Made by a program: the position numbers and the translations under genes
In this document: in pieces, positions 33,618 to 46,515 of the stretch
Position numbering within the stretch: position 1 is the stretch's first letter
How the letters are laid out: each line of letters starts with the position of its first letter
Notes under the pieces: model-generated
What the model was told of the DNA's origin: nothing
Database searches by the model: none
Seen by the model: only the letters and a program-made list of their open reading frames with translations
Assembly (NCBI GenBank): GCA_963854835.1
Contig: OY978526.1
Span: forward strand, 62,062,649 to 62,126,648
DNA: 64,000 bases
From: Megamerina dolium
Taxonomy: Eukaryota; Arthropoda; Insecta; Diptera; Megamerinidae
Reading direction: 5' to 3'

Positions 33618-36600
33618 CTATTTTTTGATATTTTTATTGTTGTGTTATTTATTAGGTTATTAATATTGTTGTTGTGATTTTTGAGGTTGTATGGGATTGT
33701 TTTTGTTCGATTACCAATTTTTTTGTTTGGATATTGAGTGCGCATGATATGTAGTTGTAGTAGTAGTTGTTGTTGTTGTTGATGTTGTTGTTGTTATGGG
33801 CATGGTTTTATGGATGGAAAGGTAATATAATAATATGGATGCCATTATGCGTATTATTTGATAAATTTATGTAAATGTTAGTAAATATGAAAAATTAATT
33901 AATTTCTTTTCATTTGTTTTTTACATGTTTTCCCTCAAAGATTTACATTTATTTTTTATTTTAATTTTATTTTTTTTTTTTGTTCAATTATGAAAATCTA
34001 ATCAAGAACAAACTCTCTTCTTAAATTATCTAAAGAAATCAATTTGTTAGTAATATGCATTATCAAATTAAAAATAAATTACAAAATTATCAATCAAACA
34101 ACAGAAATATAATCAATTTAATTATAAATTCATCAATTAACATTGAAGAAGTCATCGCTTACTTAATAGTTACTAGACATATATATTTTATATTCAGCAA
34201 AAAAAAAAGTAATAATAATTTTCAGAAATTGATCTTAGTATAATGGTTAGTAGTAAAAGAATCTAGCAATAGAAGTAATAGTTGTAGTATTTATAGTAGT
34301 AGTATCAATAGTAATCACTTTAGTAGCAGTAGTAGTAATAGTAGTAGTAGTAGTAGTAATAGTAAGAGTATTTAATAGGCTTTCACATTATCATTAATCA
34401 TATAAGTTAAGTAAATATTATACATACAAGGCGTATCACTTGAGATAAATATTCTAAATTGAATACGCAATATTCAATTATTGAAAAAAAGACAATAATA
34501 TTAATAATAGTAAGAAGTTTTGAGAACACATACAGAAAGGAGCACATTTATTCATTCACACATATATACATACATACATACATACTTAGTATATACATAT
34601 GTAGTATATTAAAGATTACATTGAAATTAGAGATACATTTCTACGAAGATATTTCGTGTTTGTTAATAATGCATAAGTAAAAATCCAATGCAAATTAAAT
34701 ATCTGAACAGAATCATATACCAGTACTAGACACTATGCACATAAAGAAATGGTGCAAAAATATATTCATCGTGCATTATACATAACTGTTGCAAGGTGAA
34801 AGAAGGTGAAAAGAGAATGAGTTTTTTTTTTAATTTTGTTAGGAGTTAAGCTGGTTAGTGATATCTACAATTAAATAATATTTAGAAATGAATGCAAATG
34901 ATTTCAAAAATGGATTTTTTCATTGTATGTACATATATATGGAAAGTGACACAATTTTAGCATAAAAATTATAATACATAGATTCTAACACTCCATTAAT
35001 GTAGGTACATACTGTAAATAAAAATGATTAAAATAACTATATGATTCGATGTCAATTACATAGATGTCTTTGATACTGTTTGTAAGTCTAAATGACTTCA
35101 TAGAAAATATTCCTGCTATTATTTTGTTCAAAATGTGATTTGGTTCAGTTTAAGCGTATCAAAATGGCAATCGATGCAAAATTTAAAACGTTCAATTTTT
35201 CAACAAAAATCAACAAAATTATACGGAATGTACACTTACTTTGCAATGCATTATTTTGAAAGTTTGTGGAATCGTATTTTTGGGTAAACGTTAATTTTTT
35301 AAACATAAAACAATAAATTTATATTACAGTGACCATTATTTATCAATTTAAGCCTAAAATTGTACCTCATGCGAAATTTGATTTCAATCAGTCTATAAAT
35401 ATATACAAAGCTCATACTAAAATTTAAATAAAAAAAAAAAAAATAATAAAAAATTTGAGTGGATGTTGGTACTGTTTGTAGAAGTATCAATTTTAAACCG
35501 TGAAAATCATTTATTTTCGCCACTTTAATACACCGTCATAAATTTGAAGTAATTTCGTTTATAAATAAAAACACATTTGACATTTTTTAAATCAAAATCG
35601 TTAAATTCATATGGAAGGTACCATTATTTTTTAATATATCTCCCCAACATTTTGAAAATATTGAAAATTTAAATTCCATTTAAATTTAATTCCATTCATA
35701 AATACTATAGTATTCATACAACGTTTCAATTTTCATTTAAACTAGAGCCCTAGTTTACGCATTTATTGCTTCTTTTAATTTGTTTAGCGTTGCCATCTAT
35801 GTAATTGATACGAAGTTAATGAAGATGAAGTATGTAGATAGATCTTCACTTAACTAATTTAATTTAATATGGGAAATTTGAAAATACATATCATTCTATG
35901 TATAAGTATTATGAGTGAAAGAAAATATTTAAAGATTTGAATGCGATTTACTCAAATAATTGTTATTGAAATAAAAAAATTACTGGTACTTTTAACATGT
36001 AAGACTATGTTGTAAGTATATTTGTAGTGTTTACTGTATATATAGAAATGTATATATATATATATTAAGCAAAATATTGTTTCAAAATTTAGTTATAAAA
36101 AATAAAAAACAACACAAAAAAAAAACAATTAAAAAACAGAAATATTCTTTCAACTAATCTATAAAAATATTTAGTAAATTCATACTCGTCCGTATTAAAA
36201 TAATTCATAAAAATCAATTCGAATATTTGACCATATTGTTTTGATTTAAGATTTATATAAATTTGAATATATATCCAGGGGATTTGGGGGTTTCCAAATG
36301 GATATGTACATACATATATACATACAGAATGATAGGCACATAATTAGGTACATAATTATTAGTTGTGTTTTAGAGGACACTAAATTACACGATAAACAAA
36401 ATGTTTTCATTCTTTTTTGATTGGTTTAGTTTTCAAAAAGAAACAATAAGTTTACAATACAAATACTACACTGATCATTCAGACAGACAACGTGGGACAC
36501 TTGCAACTGTGCCACTATTTGGGTACATACAACTTCTAGGGCTCAGAGCTTCAGTTTAATTGAGGAGAACAATAACAATTGCATTTTCAAAAGACAAAAG

Positions 36601-36639
36601 CGAAGAGAGGTAGAGAGAGAGAGAGGGGGGGCGGGGGAG

Positions 36640-36687
<48 letters not shown>

Positions 36688-36701
36688 AATAAAGAAACTA
36701 C
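33618..36701 (-). other. Rim intron (3.1 kb)
   Basis: This AT-rich intron holds imperfect GTT repeats near 33770, imperfect TAG repeats at 34240-34375, poly-A/T runs and a long (GA)n tract at about 36643-36682 next to the donor of the upstream exon. No gene was recognised. Confidence 0.7.
36643..36682. repeat. (GA)n microsatellite beside a splice donor
   Basis: About twenty GA units lie 20 bp inside the intron after the donor at 36701. On the Rim transcript this is a CU repeat immediately downstream of the exon. Confidence 0.92.
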
Positions 36702-37678
36702 CTTTGGACCTTCGCTACGATTTGAATCTTCACTGCTGGTAAATATACTGCTTGTTTCGATACCCGAATCTTTTGTAGCTGAATCCTGACTACCCTGACG
36801 TTCAGCATCCCATTGTTGTTGCTGCTGCTGCAGCGACCAATCGGCAATATTCTCTGATATATGACTACTATTATTATTGGCAGTGTTGATGGCGCCTAAT
36901 TTGGCGCTGGTCAAAATTGTTGCTGCACCCACATCGACAGCGGTTGAGGGTAAAATAGTCGTAACCGGTGGCAATGCGGTGCATGATGGCATGGTACGCG
37001 AATTATCATGACCATCAAAGCGTACAGTCTTTTTTATTCTGCGCTCTGTAAAGCGACGCGAATCTTGTGCTTGTGCAGTTGCAGCTACAGGCCCACTAGC
37101 GCCACCTAACGCGTCATCCCAATAGCTGTGATCACCGATTAAACTACGCTCACGGCTAAGACTACGTGTTCCACCGATCTTGGCACGCCTGCTGTCAGCG
37201 CCACCAGTATCCTCTGTAGACGACGCCAGTGCGTTCGTTGATCTGGCAATGCCGTAACGATCATAGGTTAATGGCGTATCGCCAATCACAATTTGCGGAT
37301 GTGGTGCCGTCTGATGGTAGCTGCTCAAGCTACTGCTACTGCTGCCACTACCGCCAGTCGCCGTTGTGGCAGCTAGTGGCGGTGCACGTCTCGTATAGGC
37401 ACCGATTGAGGCAACGCCGCCCCCGTATTTGGTGGGCTGCTGTCGATCGTGATTTGTGCGATTAAACGTATTACGTTGTTGTACATCTAAATGCGTCGTA
37501 CGCGACAATGGATACTGTTCCAATCGTTTACGGTGCAAATCGTAACGATCAGGATCTGCTGACGAATATAAGCGATTACTGTGCGTTAACCGATAGTCAC
37601 TCGCATACGAATTGCTTACACTAAGTAAATCACGTTCGTTGAGGCTACGTTGCTGGCGCCAGGGTTCACCACATGAGC
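36702..37678 (-). CDS. Rim: Rim exon: Ser/Arg-rich region upstream of PDZ
   Basis: The exon is 977 nt, with acceptor CTGTAG and donor CCAAAG|GTAGTT, phase 1 at the start and 0 at the end. It begins SCGEPWRQQRSLNERDLLSV, passes through Gly/Ser/Ala-rich stretches, a basic segment RRFTERRIKKTVRFDGHDNS, a short Gln run, and ends GIETSSIFTSSEDSNRSEGP plus Lys. EPWRxQRS-like and KKxVRF motifs upstream of the PDZ fit RIM-type organisation. An open frame runs on past the donor into the GA repeat, but that tail is intron. Confidence 0.85.
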
Positions 37679-38330
37679 CTACAGAAAGATTTTGAAAATT
37701 GGATGAGGATATGTATGAGGATCGGTTTACACTCTTTGTTTTTTGTATTTTTTTTTTTCGGAAAAAATTTTGTTTTTACATTTTGTTAAATTTTGAACGA
37801 ATTGGTCGCATGTGTGCATTTGTTGTCCCTTATTTTTACTCTATGGTGGCCATTGTTAGAAATTCACAAAAAAAATTGCTTTAACTGAGAAATAAAATTT
37901 GTTGGAAATTTTACACTTCACACTGAAATTTTAAATCATATCAATAAATGTGAAAAACCAAAGAAATAGTAATTCATAACTATTTAGTACTCCTGCCTAC
38001 GATATATGACACTACATAAAAATTTGAAAATTCAAATTAATGTAACCGATCAAGCTGTAGCAAAGATATTTATGAAATTCAAGTAAGACAGAATAAATTT
38101 TAATTTTATACTTTCGTACGTATAAAATATGGAGAAATAGAAATATAAATCAAGTAATTAATTCAAAATTTGCTTGATTTAAAAACCTAAACTAGTATTA
38201 CATTCAAGATGAAATAATAGGTACGATATTAGACATAATCATTTCCAGTATTTTGTCGCGTCCGTATTGTAATCGATTTACAAACAATCAACATTATTAA
38301 ATTTTATTATCAAAATGCATGCTCGGTCAG
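37679..38330. other. Probable Rim intron
   Basis: AT-rich sequence upstream of the first recognised Rim exon. The preceding exon must end in phase 1. None with that phase was found nearby. Confidence 0.5.
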
Positions 38331-39252
38331 TTTGGGCGAACTTTTGACTAAATGTCGCACCAAATTTACATTATTGGACATTAAACCACCAACACGCATA
38401 CGTAAAATGCGGACAAAAGAAAATATCGTAGCTGTATTCGCCAGCAATTGGGCCTCTGTTACTTCACTACGTGGAAAATTTTCCGAAGGATTTAGGAGTA
38501 AAACATTTTATCATACAACTGGTGCAAAAATTGAAGCCACACGACCTACCACAACGACTAATTTTTGGTGAATGGGCGCTGGCAAAGTTGGTGGAAGATC
38601 AATTTTTTTATCGGAAAATTGGAATCGGAAAATCAGCGACGAAGCTCATTTCTGGTTGAATGCATACGTGAAAAATCAAAATTGCCGTAGTTGGTATGAA
38701 GAGCAGCCCGAATTATTACAAGAACTGCCAGTTTATCCCTGCTATTATGGGCCGGTGGCATAATTGGACCGTACTTTTTCAAAGACGACGAAGACAGGAA
38801 CATTACTCTGAATGGCGAGCGCTACCATGCGATGATTACAAACTTTTTTTTGCCCAAAACGGTACGGTAAACAGTTTATTTCACGTTTGGGGCCGGTCAA
38901 TTGGCCGCCTAGATCGTGCGATTTAACATCCTTAGACTATGTTTTGTGGGGCTATGTTAAAGCGCATGTCTATAGCGACAAGCCCGCAACGGTTGACGCA
39001 CTGGAAGCCAATATTGAAGAATTTATTCGTGAGATACTGTCCAATATATTGGAGAGAGTATGACAAAATTCGACCCAGCGTATAAACCATTTGAGGCGAA
39101 GCCGCTGTCAACATTTACATTAAATTATCTTTAAACATTCAAATATATAGATCGTTCTATCGACTCAAATATCGATTTCATACATTTCTCCAAATTTTAT
39201 GTGTTTTGTTTTTAAATCAAATACGAAGGCTCTTAAAAAACACCCTGTAATT
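38331..39252 (+). pseudogene. IS630/Tc1-mariner superfamily transposon, decayed
   Basis: Successive plus-strand frames carry pieces of one eukaryotic IS630-type transposase: KMRTKENIVAVF (38401-38440), ISDEAHFWLNAYVKNQNCRS (first catalytic Asp, about 38632-38690), GPYFFKDDEDRNITLNGERY in another frame, and PPRSCDLTSLDYVLWGYVK (third catalytic block, about 38906-38962), then DKPATVDALEANIEEFIREI. The segment normally holding the second catalytic Asp is missing. At least four frame changes occur. The right end is probably at the AAAAAACACCCTGTA near 39237-39251. It is inactive. Confidence 0.85.
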
Positions 39253-39599
39253 TAGTTTGCTTAAAAATTGACTTCGCTCTACATAGCACAAAAGTGCTAT
39301 GACCAATCGAAAGACTCATAAAACTTGCCAGTCACTAAAAATCTTTCTAATGCATCCCCAGTTCCTTTTTGTTTATATAAAGCATAAAATATCTATATTA
39401 TAATTATTTATTCAACTATGTTTAATTATTTAATTTTCCTATAATAATAGAAATGATAATAATAATAAAAATAATAATAATTAATAAAAATAAGTTATTG
39501 TCATATTTTTATGTAATCTAGTTTTATATTTATTAGCAATATAAGTTTAATTGTGTATTGAGTAAGTTTTGTTTAGTGATATTTGAGTATTATAATTAT
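39253..39599. other. AT-rich spacer between transposons
   Basis: Short AAT/ATA repeats around 39440-39490. No feature beyond that. Confidence 0.6.
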
Positions 39600-40731
39600 A
39601 CACGGTGTATTCCCAAAGTTTTCGGGCTTATGCTCAGTATTCTTACACAGTGGTAGCATATTTTAAAAAAGAATTGATTTTTTAAGGCAAACCTCTATGA
39701 ATATTCCGACAATTCCGATATGCGTCATTCCGTTCATTCCCTCGACAAACGACAATGTTAGCGTGCAAAGTGTTCTAGTAAATTTATGTCTTTGGTATTT
39801 AAAATGAAATTCAAGCAACGCACTAATTTTAGGTTCTCCTTTAAATTTACCAAAAATATGTTCAACTAGACCTACCAATTTAAGATATTCATGTACTGTT
39901 TATGATGATGATTCTTTGTACCAAGCGTAAATCTACAACCGGATTTCATCCTTAAGTAAACGCACATTGCTCTTCCGGTTCGGTAGAAATGCTGGAAGAG
40001 AACTTAGACATACCTGCCGCAATTATTTTAAGCATTTTAAGCTATGTGAAAATTTGTGTCCGACATTTTCTACATAATAAATAAGTCGCAGATAAGTAAA
40101 AAGTTAGTCGTATTGAACATTTGAGAGAGATCAACCGTAGATATTCTAAATTTTTGAAATGTGAATCAGAAAAACATCGAAAGACATGCTGCTATTTTTT
40201 TTAGCAGTTTGACCAGAAATTGTAAGCAGTATTCATTCGAGTACTTCTACATAAGCTGACGGATGAGAAAATAGTTATTTGGATGGAACAAATGAAAAGG
40301 AGCATCAAGGTCATATAGTGACGAATTAAAAAAAAAAAATGGTTTCGAAATCTGTGTAGGAAGACTGGAGGAGGACATAGGGGTAACTTCCGCAACTATA
40401 GTGCTCAAAATGATGTAATCAGCCGAAGTTATAAAATACTAGCATCTTATGAGCTCAAACATTTTTGTGTGTTAATGTAAAACCGGTCTTTGAAATACGA
40501 TCTAGAAACAAAAACGAAGACGAAGTACAGAAGGAGGTAGCCATAAGAAGATAGATATAGCAAAAAATATTCGGAGCGATTGTACAAATACATTAGCACC
40601 AAACGATTCGTTAAGAGTGGCAAAATATTCATAAATTCAAATGCTTTAAAATTTACTCATACGTCAATAGATGTCGCCACTGTGACAATCATTTAAGCAT
40701 CAATCCGGAAATTTTGAAACCCACTGTGTAA
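39600..40731. mobile_element. Mariner-like element remnant with terminal inverted repeats
   Basis: The left end near 39600 (ACGGTGTATTCCCAAAGTTT, then TCGGGCTTATGCTCAGTATT) is an imperfect inverted repeat of the right end near 40665-40731 (reverse complement begins ACACAGTGGGTTTCAAAATT). The length of about 1.13 kb suits mariner. Inside, a plus-strand peptide QRTNFRFSFKF near 39815 recalls the N-terminal helix-turn-helix of mariner transposases, but the rest is unreadable. It is related to the copies near 5.2 and 54.4 kb. Confidence 0.6.
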
Positions 40732-41700
40732 GTAATTATAAAAATCAATCTGTTAATATATCGAGTAATTTGTGACTGAAAGTTGTTGTATATTTTCTTA
40801 AAATGCGAAATTTTATTAAAGAATTTATATTTTAATTACTAAGTATAATAACATAATATAATTGAGATTGAGAGTGAATGAGTTAGAGATAGAGAAAGAG
40901 AGAGAGAGAGAGACAGAGAACGATTACAGCGTTACAATATCCATGCAAATTTTCCACATTTTCATATCAATAATTTACATGAAGTGTGAGAGAGAAAAAA
41001 ATTAAAAACCTCAATAATAAAGAACACAGTGACACAAAAAATCAAAGTTTGCTTTGCCATATAAATTCATTTCACAGCCAAATTGTGAAATATTGTGATT
41101 GCAACACAGAGATGGAGAGAGATAGAACGAGAAATAGACGGTTAGAGATGTACTTAATTGGTGACAAAAAGTGATGAACAATTGCAAAGAGTTTAAAACA
41201 AGTCGTCGTCGGTGATTCTTTATACGAAATCAAATGGAAATTAATAGAAAGAGTGCTTTGACAGAAGTGTAGATACTATGAATTCATATAAAGCGTATAC
41301 ATAAATACACATATTAATTGAGTCTAAATATTTAGTTCTTGTTTTTTTTTTTAGTAATGATTTATAAAAATTTCATTTACAAAGCACTTTCCATATTAAA
41401 AAAAAAAAAAAAAAAATTAAGTCAGTGAAAAAGAAGAATACTTTTTTAAATAAGTAAAATGTGCACTTTATTAAGTTTAAGTATACATAAAATAAAAGTA
41501 AAAAAAAAAAAACATTCAAACCAAAAGACATTCCATATTGGAAATATGTTTTGCTTGCATTTGCTGCTTGTTTTTTTATAGTGTTAGTACAATTATTCAT
41601 ATAAGTAGTATAACACATAGACATTTAATTTCAAATAATGGACAAAAAAATTATAAACATTTCAAAATATAAATTGAATTTAAAAAGAAATTGCTTTCTT
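40732..41700. other. Non-coding AT-rich stretch
   Basis: Includes a (GA)n-rich segment at 40860-40920 and homopolymer A runs at 41400-41418 and 41500. Nothing else was recognised. Confidence 0.6.
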
Positions 41701-41703
41701 ACA

Positions 41704-41828
41704 TTTGCATGTATTTGTATATTGCCGGGCGAATTTATAGTGGAATGTGGTCCACCACCACCGACACCAACATCAATATTAGCTGCTTGTGTAGAAACGA
41801 TTGGTTTTCGAGCAGATTTACATACACA
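41704..41828 (-). other. Possible Rim coding island
   Basis: The minus strand reads KSARKPIVSTQAANIDVGVG followed by GGGPHSTINSPGNIQIHAN and then a good donor AAT|GTAAGA at 41704-41699. Codon use and composition look protein-like in an otherwise AT-rich, stop-filled region, and the strand is that of Rim. Against it, no AG acceptor is visible just upstream. An internal ACACAAG or AAGCAG could serve. The phase (0) also does not match the next recognised exon (37678), which needs phase 1. It could be an exon of Rim, of an alternative isoform, or chance. Confidence 0.3.
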
Positions 41829-42490
41829 TATATGTAATAATTTTTTTTTTTGTGAATTTCAATTTCATTATGTCATGTAGTGCATTATGCACAGTAGTAG
41901 TAGTAGTAGTACAAGTAGTAGTAGTAATAGTAGTAGTAGTAGTAGTAGTAGTATGTAGAAGGGTTGTTAGATATAGTAGAGACGAGTAGACAAACGTATA
42001 TGGGATTAAATATAAAAAATTAAACGAAAAGAAAGTAAATTGCAATTATTATTATTATTATTATTATTATGATTTTATTATAGGCTGGTATACATTTTTT
42101 AATTATCAGTTATATTATTTCGAAAAATATCAACTGCAAACCAAAAAATTGTGTTCTTTTTTAACAAAAATGGTCATGTGTCCATGTGGAAAGTGTATAG
42201 TAGCAGTGCTGTTTGCTTGAAAATATATTCTAAACAAAAAAAGCGACACATGATTTCATTCGAGATACTTCCAATATTAAATTTTATTAAAAAATGTGGA
42301 GAATTTGTAGGATTTTAATTATTTGATCGTATATTGTAATTATTTATACATTTTTTAAATACAAAAACTTTAGCAAAAATATATATTTATACTAATAATT
42401 CATAAACTATTCTATTTTATACAAATTGTTATAAGAAATACTTGTACTTATATTTTAAATATCTACTTGTAATTGATATTCTCTAGTGAT
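41829..42490. other. Simple-repeat-rich spacer
   Basis: Imperfect (GTA)n at 41895-41955 and (ATT)n at 42047-42070 in AT-rich DNA. No gene. Confidence 0.7.
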
Positions 42491-42491
42491 T

Positions 42492-42796
42492 ATTAGTAGT
42501 TGGGATTTAGAGGTTTAATAACGTCATCGGTTTGTGTATAGGATATTTATGATGTCATCGGTGTGTGTCTAGGGTATGTTAATTGTTGTTGGTATGTGTC
42601 TAGGGTATGCTATTTGTTATCAGGTAGTATCAGATCAGCTCAGGTATGATCAGACCTGATCTGATACTACCAGACCTGATAACAAATAGCATACCCTAGC
42701 ACACACTGATGACATCATAAATATCCTATACACAAACCGATGACGTTATTAAACCTCCAAACCTCTGTGCCAGAACCGACCAATCCCAACTACTAT
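42492..42796. mobile_element. Foldback (MITE-like) element, about 305 bp
   Basis: The two halves are reverse complements of each other almost throughout. The left arm begins ATTAGTAGTTGGGA and runs through GGTTTAATAACGTCATCGG, TATAGGATATTTATGATGTC and GGGTATGCTATTTGTTATCA to about 42648; the right arm mirrors these blocks to TCCCAACTACTA. The left arm has an extra internal duplication of about 30 bp (around TCTAGGGTATG), and the right arm has about 28 extra bases near its outer end. No coding capacity. The RNA would fold into a long hairpin. Confidence 0.88.
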
Positions 42797-42888
42797 TATT
42801 CTAACAAGAAGAACTCACTGTCACATGAAGAGATCTGTTCATTGCAAATTTGTAGTAGTATTAGAAGTAATGTTAGTTATTTAGAGTC

Positions 42889-42913
42889 GAGTCTGCAGAG
42901 AAACTGCAGACTC
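42889..42913. repeat. 10-bp hairpin
   Basis: GAGTCTGCAG, loop AGAAA, CTGCAGACTC. It lies about 90 bp from the foldback element. Confidence 0.85.
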
Positions 42914-43179
42914 CTCAAACCCATAATATCTAAATATATAGTAAATACGCCAAATCGAGTTGTTAAAGAAATAATATTGGAAACAATAGATCAGTATACT
43001 AAATATATGTTATTTTTTGGTTAAAAGAATATCAGGCTGATATGTATCTTATAAACAGAGTTAAGCCTGTTAGAAGAAGTTTTTTGAAAATTTATTGAAA
43101 CGTTTTTATATGGAAAAATTTGTTGATTTTAGTCGAATAATGCTTGCAATAATCTCAAAAATTTTAAAGATTTTCAGAT

Positions 43180-43515
43180 ATGGATCGATACACACACAAT
43201 AGTCAAATAGAAGATTATGATTTCTCAAACAAAATTATTCTGAGTAATGAGGCCTATTTTCATCTGTGTGGGTGCGTGAATCAGCAAAACCGTCACATCT
43301 GGAGCTATGAAAACCTAAGACAAGCAACCTCTCCATCGAACAAATATTGAAGCAGTTAAAGGTAATATTTGAGCTTTTATTCGCTAGATACAGGCGCAAT
43401 TATGTAAAAATTTGATGAAAAATTGTGTGAAATAAAATTATAAGCCCTTTTCATAAAAATATTGCGTTTTTTTTTTAATTTAAAGTGACCCCTCTCGTTT
43501 AAATACCCTGTATTT
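43180..43515 (+). pseudogene. IS630/mariner-type transposon fragment with 3' end
   Basis: The frame at about 43219-43311 reads KIILSNEAYFHLCGCVNQQN followed by RHIWSYENLRQ. It corresponds to the first catalytic block of the family at 38.3 kb (DEAHFxLxGxVNxQNCRxW), with Asp changed to Asn. After an internal deletion, a C-terminal piece IQAQLCKNLMKN follows. The right end resembles that family's terminus: TTTAAATACCCTGTAT at about 43498-43513. Confidence 0.7.
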
Positions 43516-44696
43516 ACAATATATGATTTACATCTATATTACGCTTCCAGAATTTCGAAAAATTGATGAATATGTGATCAGTGCGTTCTAAGACATGCAT
43601 ATATTACTGTATTTGACTGAAAAGGTCTATACATTTTCTTAAATTTCTCCAGTTTAAGCTAGGTAGCTTTTAAGTTATTGATATCTAGTACTGCTTTAGA
43701 CTAGGACTACACCCATTAAAGGAGTCGAGACTTTTCCTGAAGAACAAATATCACAACCTACAATTCTGTCGTCCGACCTTATAGTCTGGACATTGCCCAC
43801 CTTGAATGAGTTGAATTGACTGCAGATTCCGAGAGTACTGAGGTTATCAACCTGACCAGATATCAAATAGGAAGATCTAAACGCAGATAAAAAGATCAAG
43901 AAATGAAGAATATATCGAGTACCGAATATATTAGGCCTACTTTACGTGTAAATAATATGAATATGTTGATTGAAGTACGTCAATGATTTTCAAGTATGTA
44001 CGCACACTTGCGTACATGAATTACATACATTCTGCTGGACGTACTCATGTGGCACATTATATTAATGCTGATGATGCAAGTAATTGAATTACCACCCACA
44101 CGTACACACACACACAAACACGTAAGTATGCACGCAATACACATAAAGGCCAGTTAATCAGCCAACCTGCCATCCAGCCATCCAGTCAGCCAGTCATCCA
44201 TTAAATGGATTATAATATCAAAGAAGAAAACCCACGCATCGTATAAATCGCGTTGGATTGAAATTAATTAAAATGCTTGTTGTCACACCTTTTCGTTATA
44301 TTTCATAATTGATCTTGTTTTTTCTTGTTGTTGGTGTTTTTTTAAATATATGAAATTATTTTTATATTCTTTTTGGATTTATTTAGTGTAGTAGTATAGA
44401 CATATTAATATATCCAATCAACTAACCACCACCAACAGCATCATCACTGTTTAATGTTGACCAGGCCACAATAATTGTGTCAACTGACTACTTGTTTGGT
44501 TTGATCTACCAATTTCAAAATAATATACGCATGTGGACACTTTAAACTATTATAAAATTAGCATGTACCTACAATATATAATTACGATAGATATATACGA
44601 TATGTGCGTATGTTTTGGTTAAACGATGCGTATAAGTAACATTTCTTAATACTGGCTGGCTAAAGCATCGCCACCTATTTACATACATAAGTACTG

Positions 44697-44698
<2 letters not shown>

Positions 44699-44783
<85 letters not shown>
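44699..44783. repeat. (TA)n microsatellite
   Basis: About 42 uninterrupted TA units. Confidence 0.95.
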
Positions 44784-44785
<2 letters not shown>

Positions 44786-45406
44786 TATACAAGCAGGTGG
44801 GATTATTTTAAAAAAGTGACAGTAAGATAATGCCAGTTTGTTGTTGTTATTGTTGCTTGAAATGCCACCACAAATAAACACATACATAGGCATAAATAGC
44901 GAAGGTAACGAATATCAAATTGGGGTTTTGTACACAGCACCATTCACATATATACACACATACACACATTTATATATAGCTATTGTTATTACTCTTATTG
45001 TTGTTGTTGCTGTTGTGATCTAAAAAAAAAAAGTTTGCGCATTTTCTGCCTGCAATGCTGTCAATAAACGTTGCCATTGTTTTCATTATTTTAGTTGATG
45101 TTGTTGTTGGGCACAGATATTATTTTTTCCCTGTATAATATACACAGATACACTGTGCATATTGTTTTTATAGTTATGCATCGCTTCAGAATCATTATTA
45201 TATACGTGGAAGTGTGTACTTTTAAAGGCGCACGTACATACGTACGCACGTATATGCGTAGGTAGGTATGCGTAAATCTATATTGAAATTTGCAGCCAGA
45301 AATAGGTGGATTCTGTTTCCCTTTGCTTCTTCTTCATCTCTTTGTTTTTCTATGCGTTTAAAAATAGCCTTACCCTTAGAATAGACGCCAAAAGGCTAAA
45401 GCTTCA

Positions 45407-45508
<102 letters not shown>

Positions 45509-46020
45509 GTACAGTGCAACTTGTTTTGATTAAAAAATTATGGAAAATTTTTATGCCATCGGATGAAGAACAACAACGAATATTCGTAACTAAAAATAAC
45601 GATAATAGGAAAATTGATGTCGCAAATTGTTGGCGAAACTGATTGGAAATTTACAACAAAATGAAAGAATGAAGGGAGAAAAAATAGAATTATTCTCTAT
45701 TCATTTTGTTTCAGACAATGTTTCATACAGAGATCTCAGTCTAAAATGTTAATGATGATAACTGGTGCACCATGGTATATTAGAAATGAATGTATACACA
45801 ATACCCAATGGTAGAAATTGAAGTTAAAAATACTAGACAAAAATATACTAGAAGATTACAAAGACATCCAAACACACTAGCAAGAACTTTGCTCAATACC
45901 TGCTATACTTCGCGCCTTCGAAGAAAGGACCTGCCAGCCTTCCAATAAAAAGAAGAGCATCGTACAAAAAACATTGCTCTAGATAATAAGGAGCTACTGT
46001 TGTTGAATTAGATTAAGATT

Positions 46021-46515
46021 TTAAAACTTATTGTTAGATTCTTTAGGAATAGATTCAATAAATAAAGAATTAATTCTGTTGACCTGCTCGATCGTCCCAT
46101 GTTTTTCGCGAAATCCAAATTGGTGCTGAGGAATTATATCACGTTCTTCAAGATGAGGTCTGAGTTTGGCTGACAGCAGTTTTTCAAATAATTTTGAGAG
46201 ACATGGTAGCAAGCTTATGGGTCTGTAGGATGACGGCAATGTTTTACCTTTTCCTGGCTTTAGGATCATTGTTACTTGTGATTTTTTCCATTGGTTAGGA
46301 AAGTAGCCCAGTTTTAGCATTGCATTAAACAAAACCACTAAAAATAATACAGCTGCCGTTGGAATTTCAATTAGCATTTTTGGTGTGATGCCATCGAAAC
46401 CAGGAGCTTTCTTTGGATTAAGCTGGTACTTGATAATCTCGTTGATTTCTTTGGATGATATTTTGAGGGGAGTGAAGCAAAACATATGTATTTCTTTTAT
46501 TATATTGCGCTTTCA
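46021..46515 (-). pseudogene. Jockey-clade LINE reverse transcriptase fragment
   Basis: The minus strand encodes the N-terminal RT blocks: LNPKKAPGFDGITPKML, MILKPGKGKTLPSSYRPISL, LPCLSKLFEKLL, then IPQHQFGFREKHGTIEQVNR. These fit Jockey-type non-LTR elements. The frame stops at 46021, before the catalytic (Y/F)xDD block, and nothing further is seen downstream. The endonuclease part is also absent. It is a truncated, inactive fragment. Confidence 0.85.
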
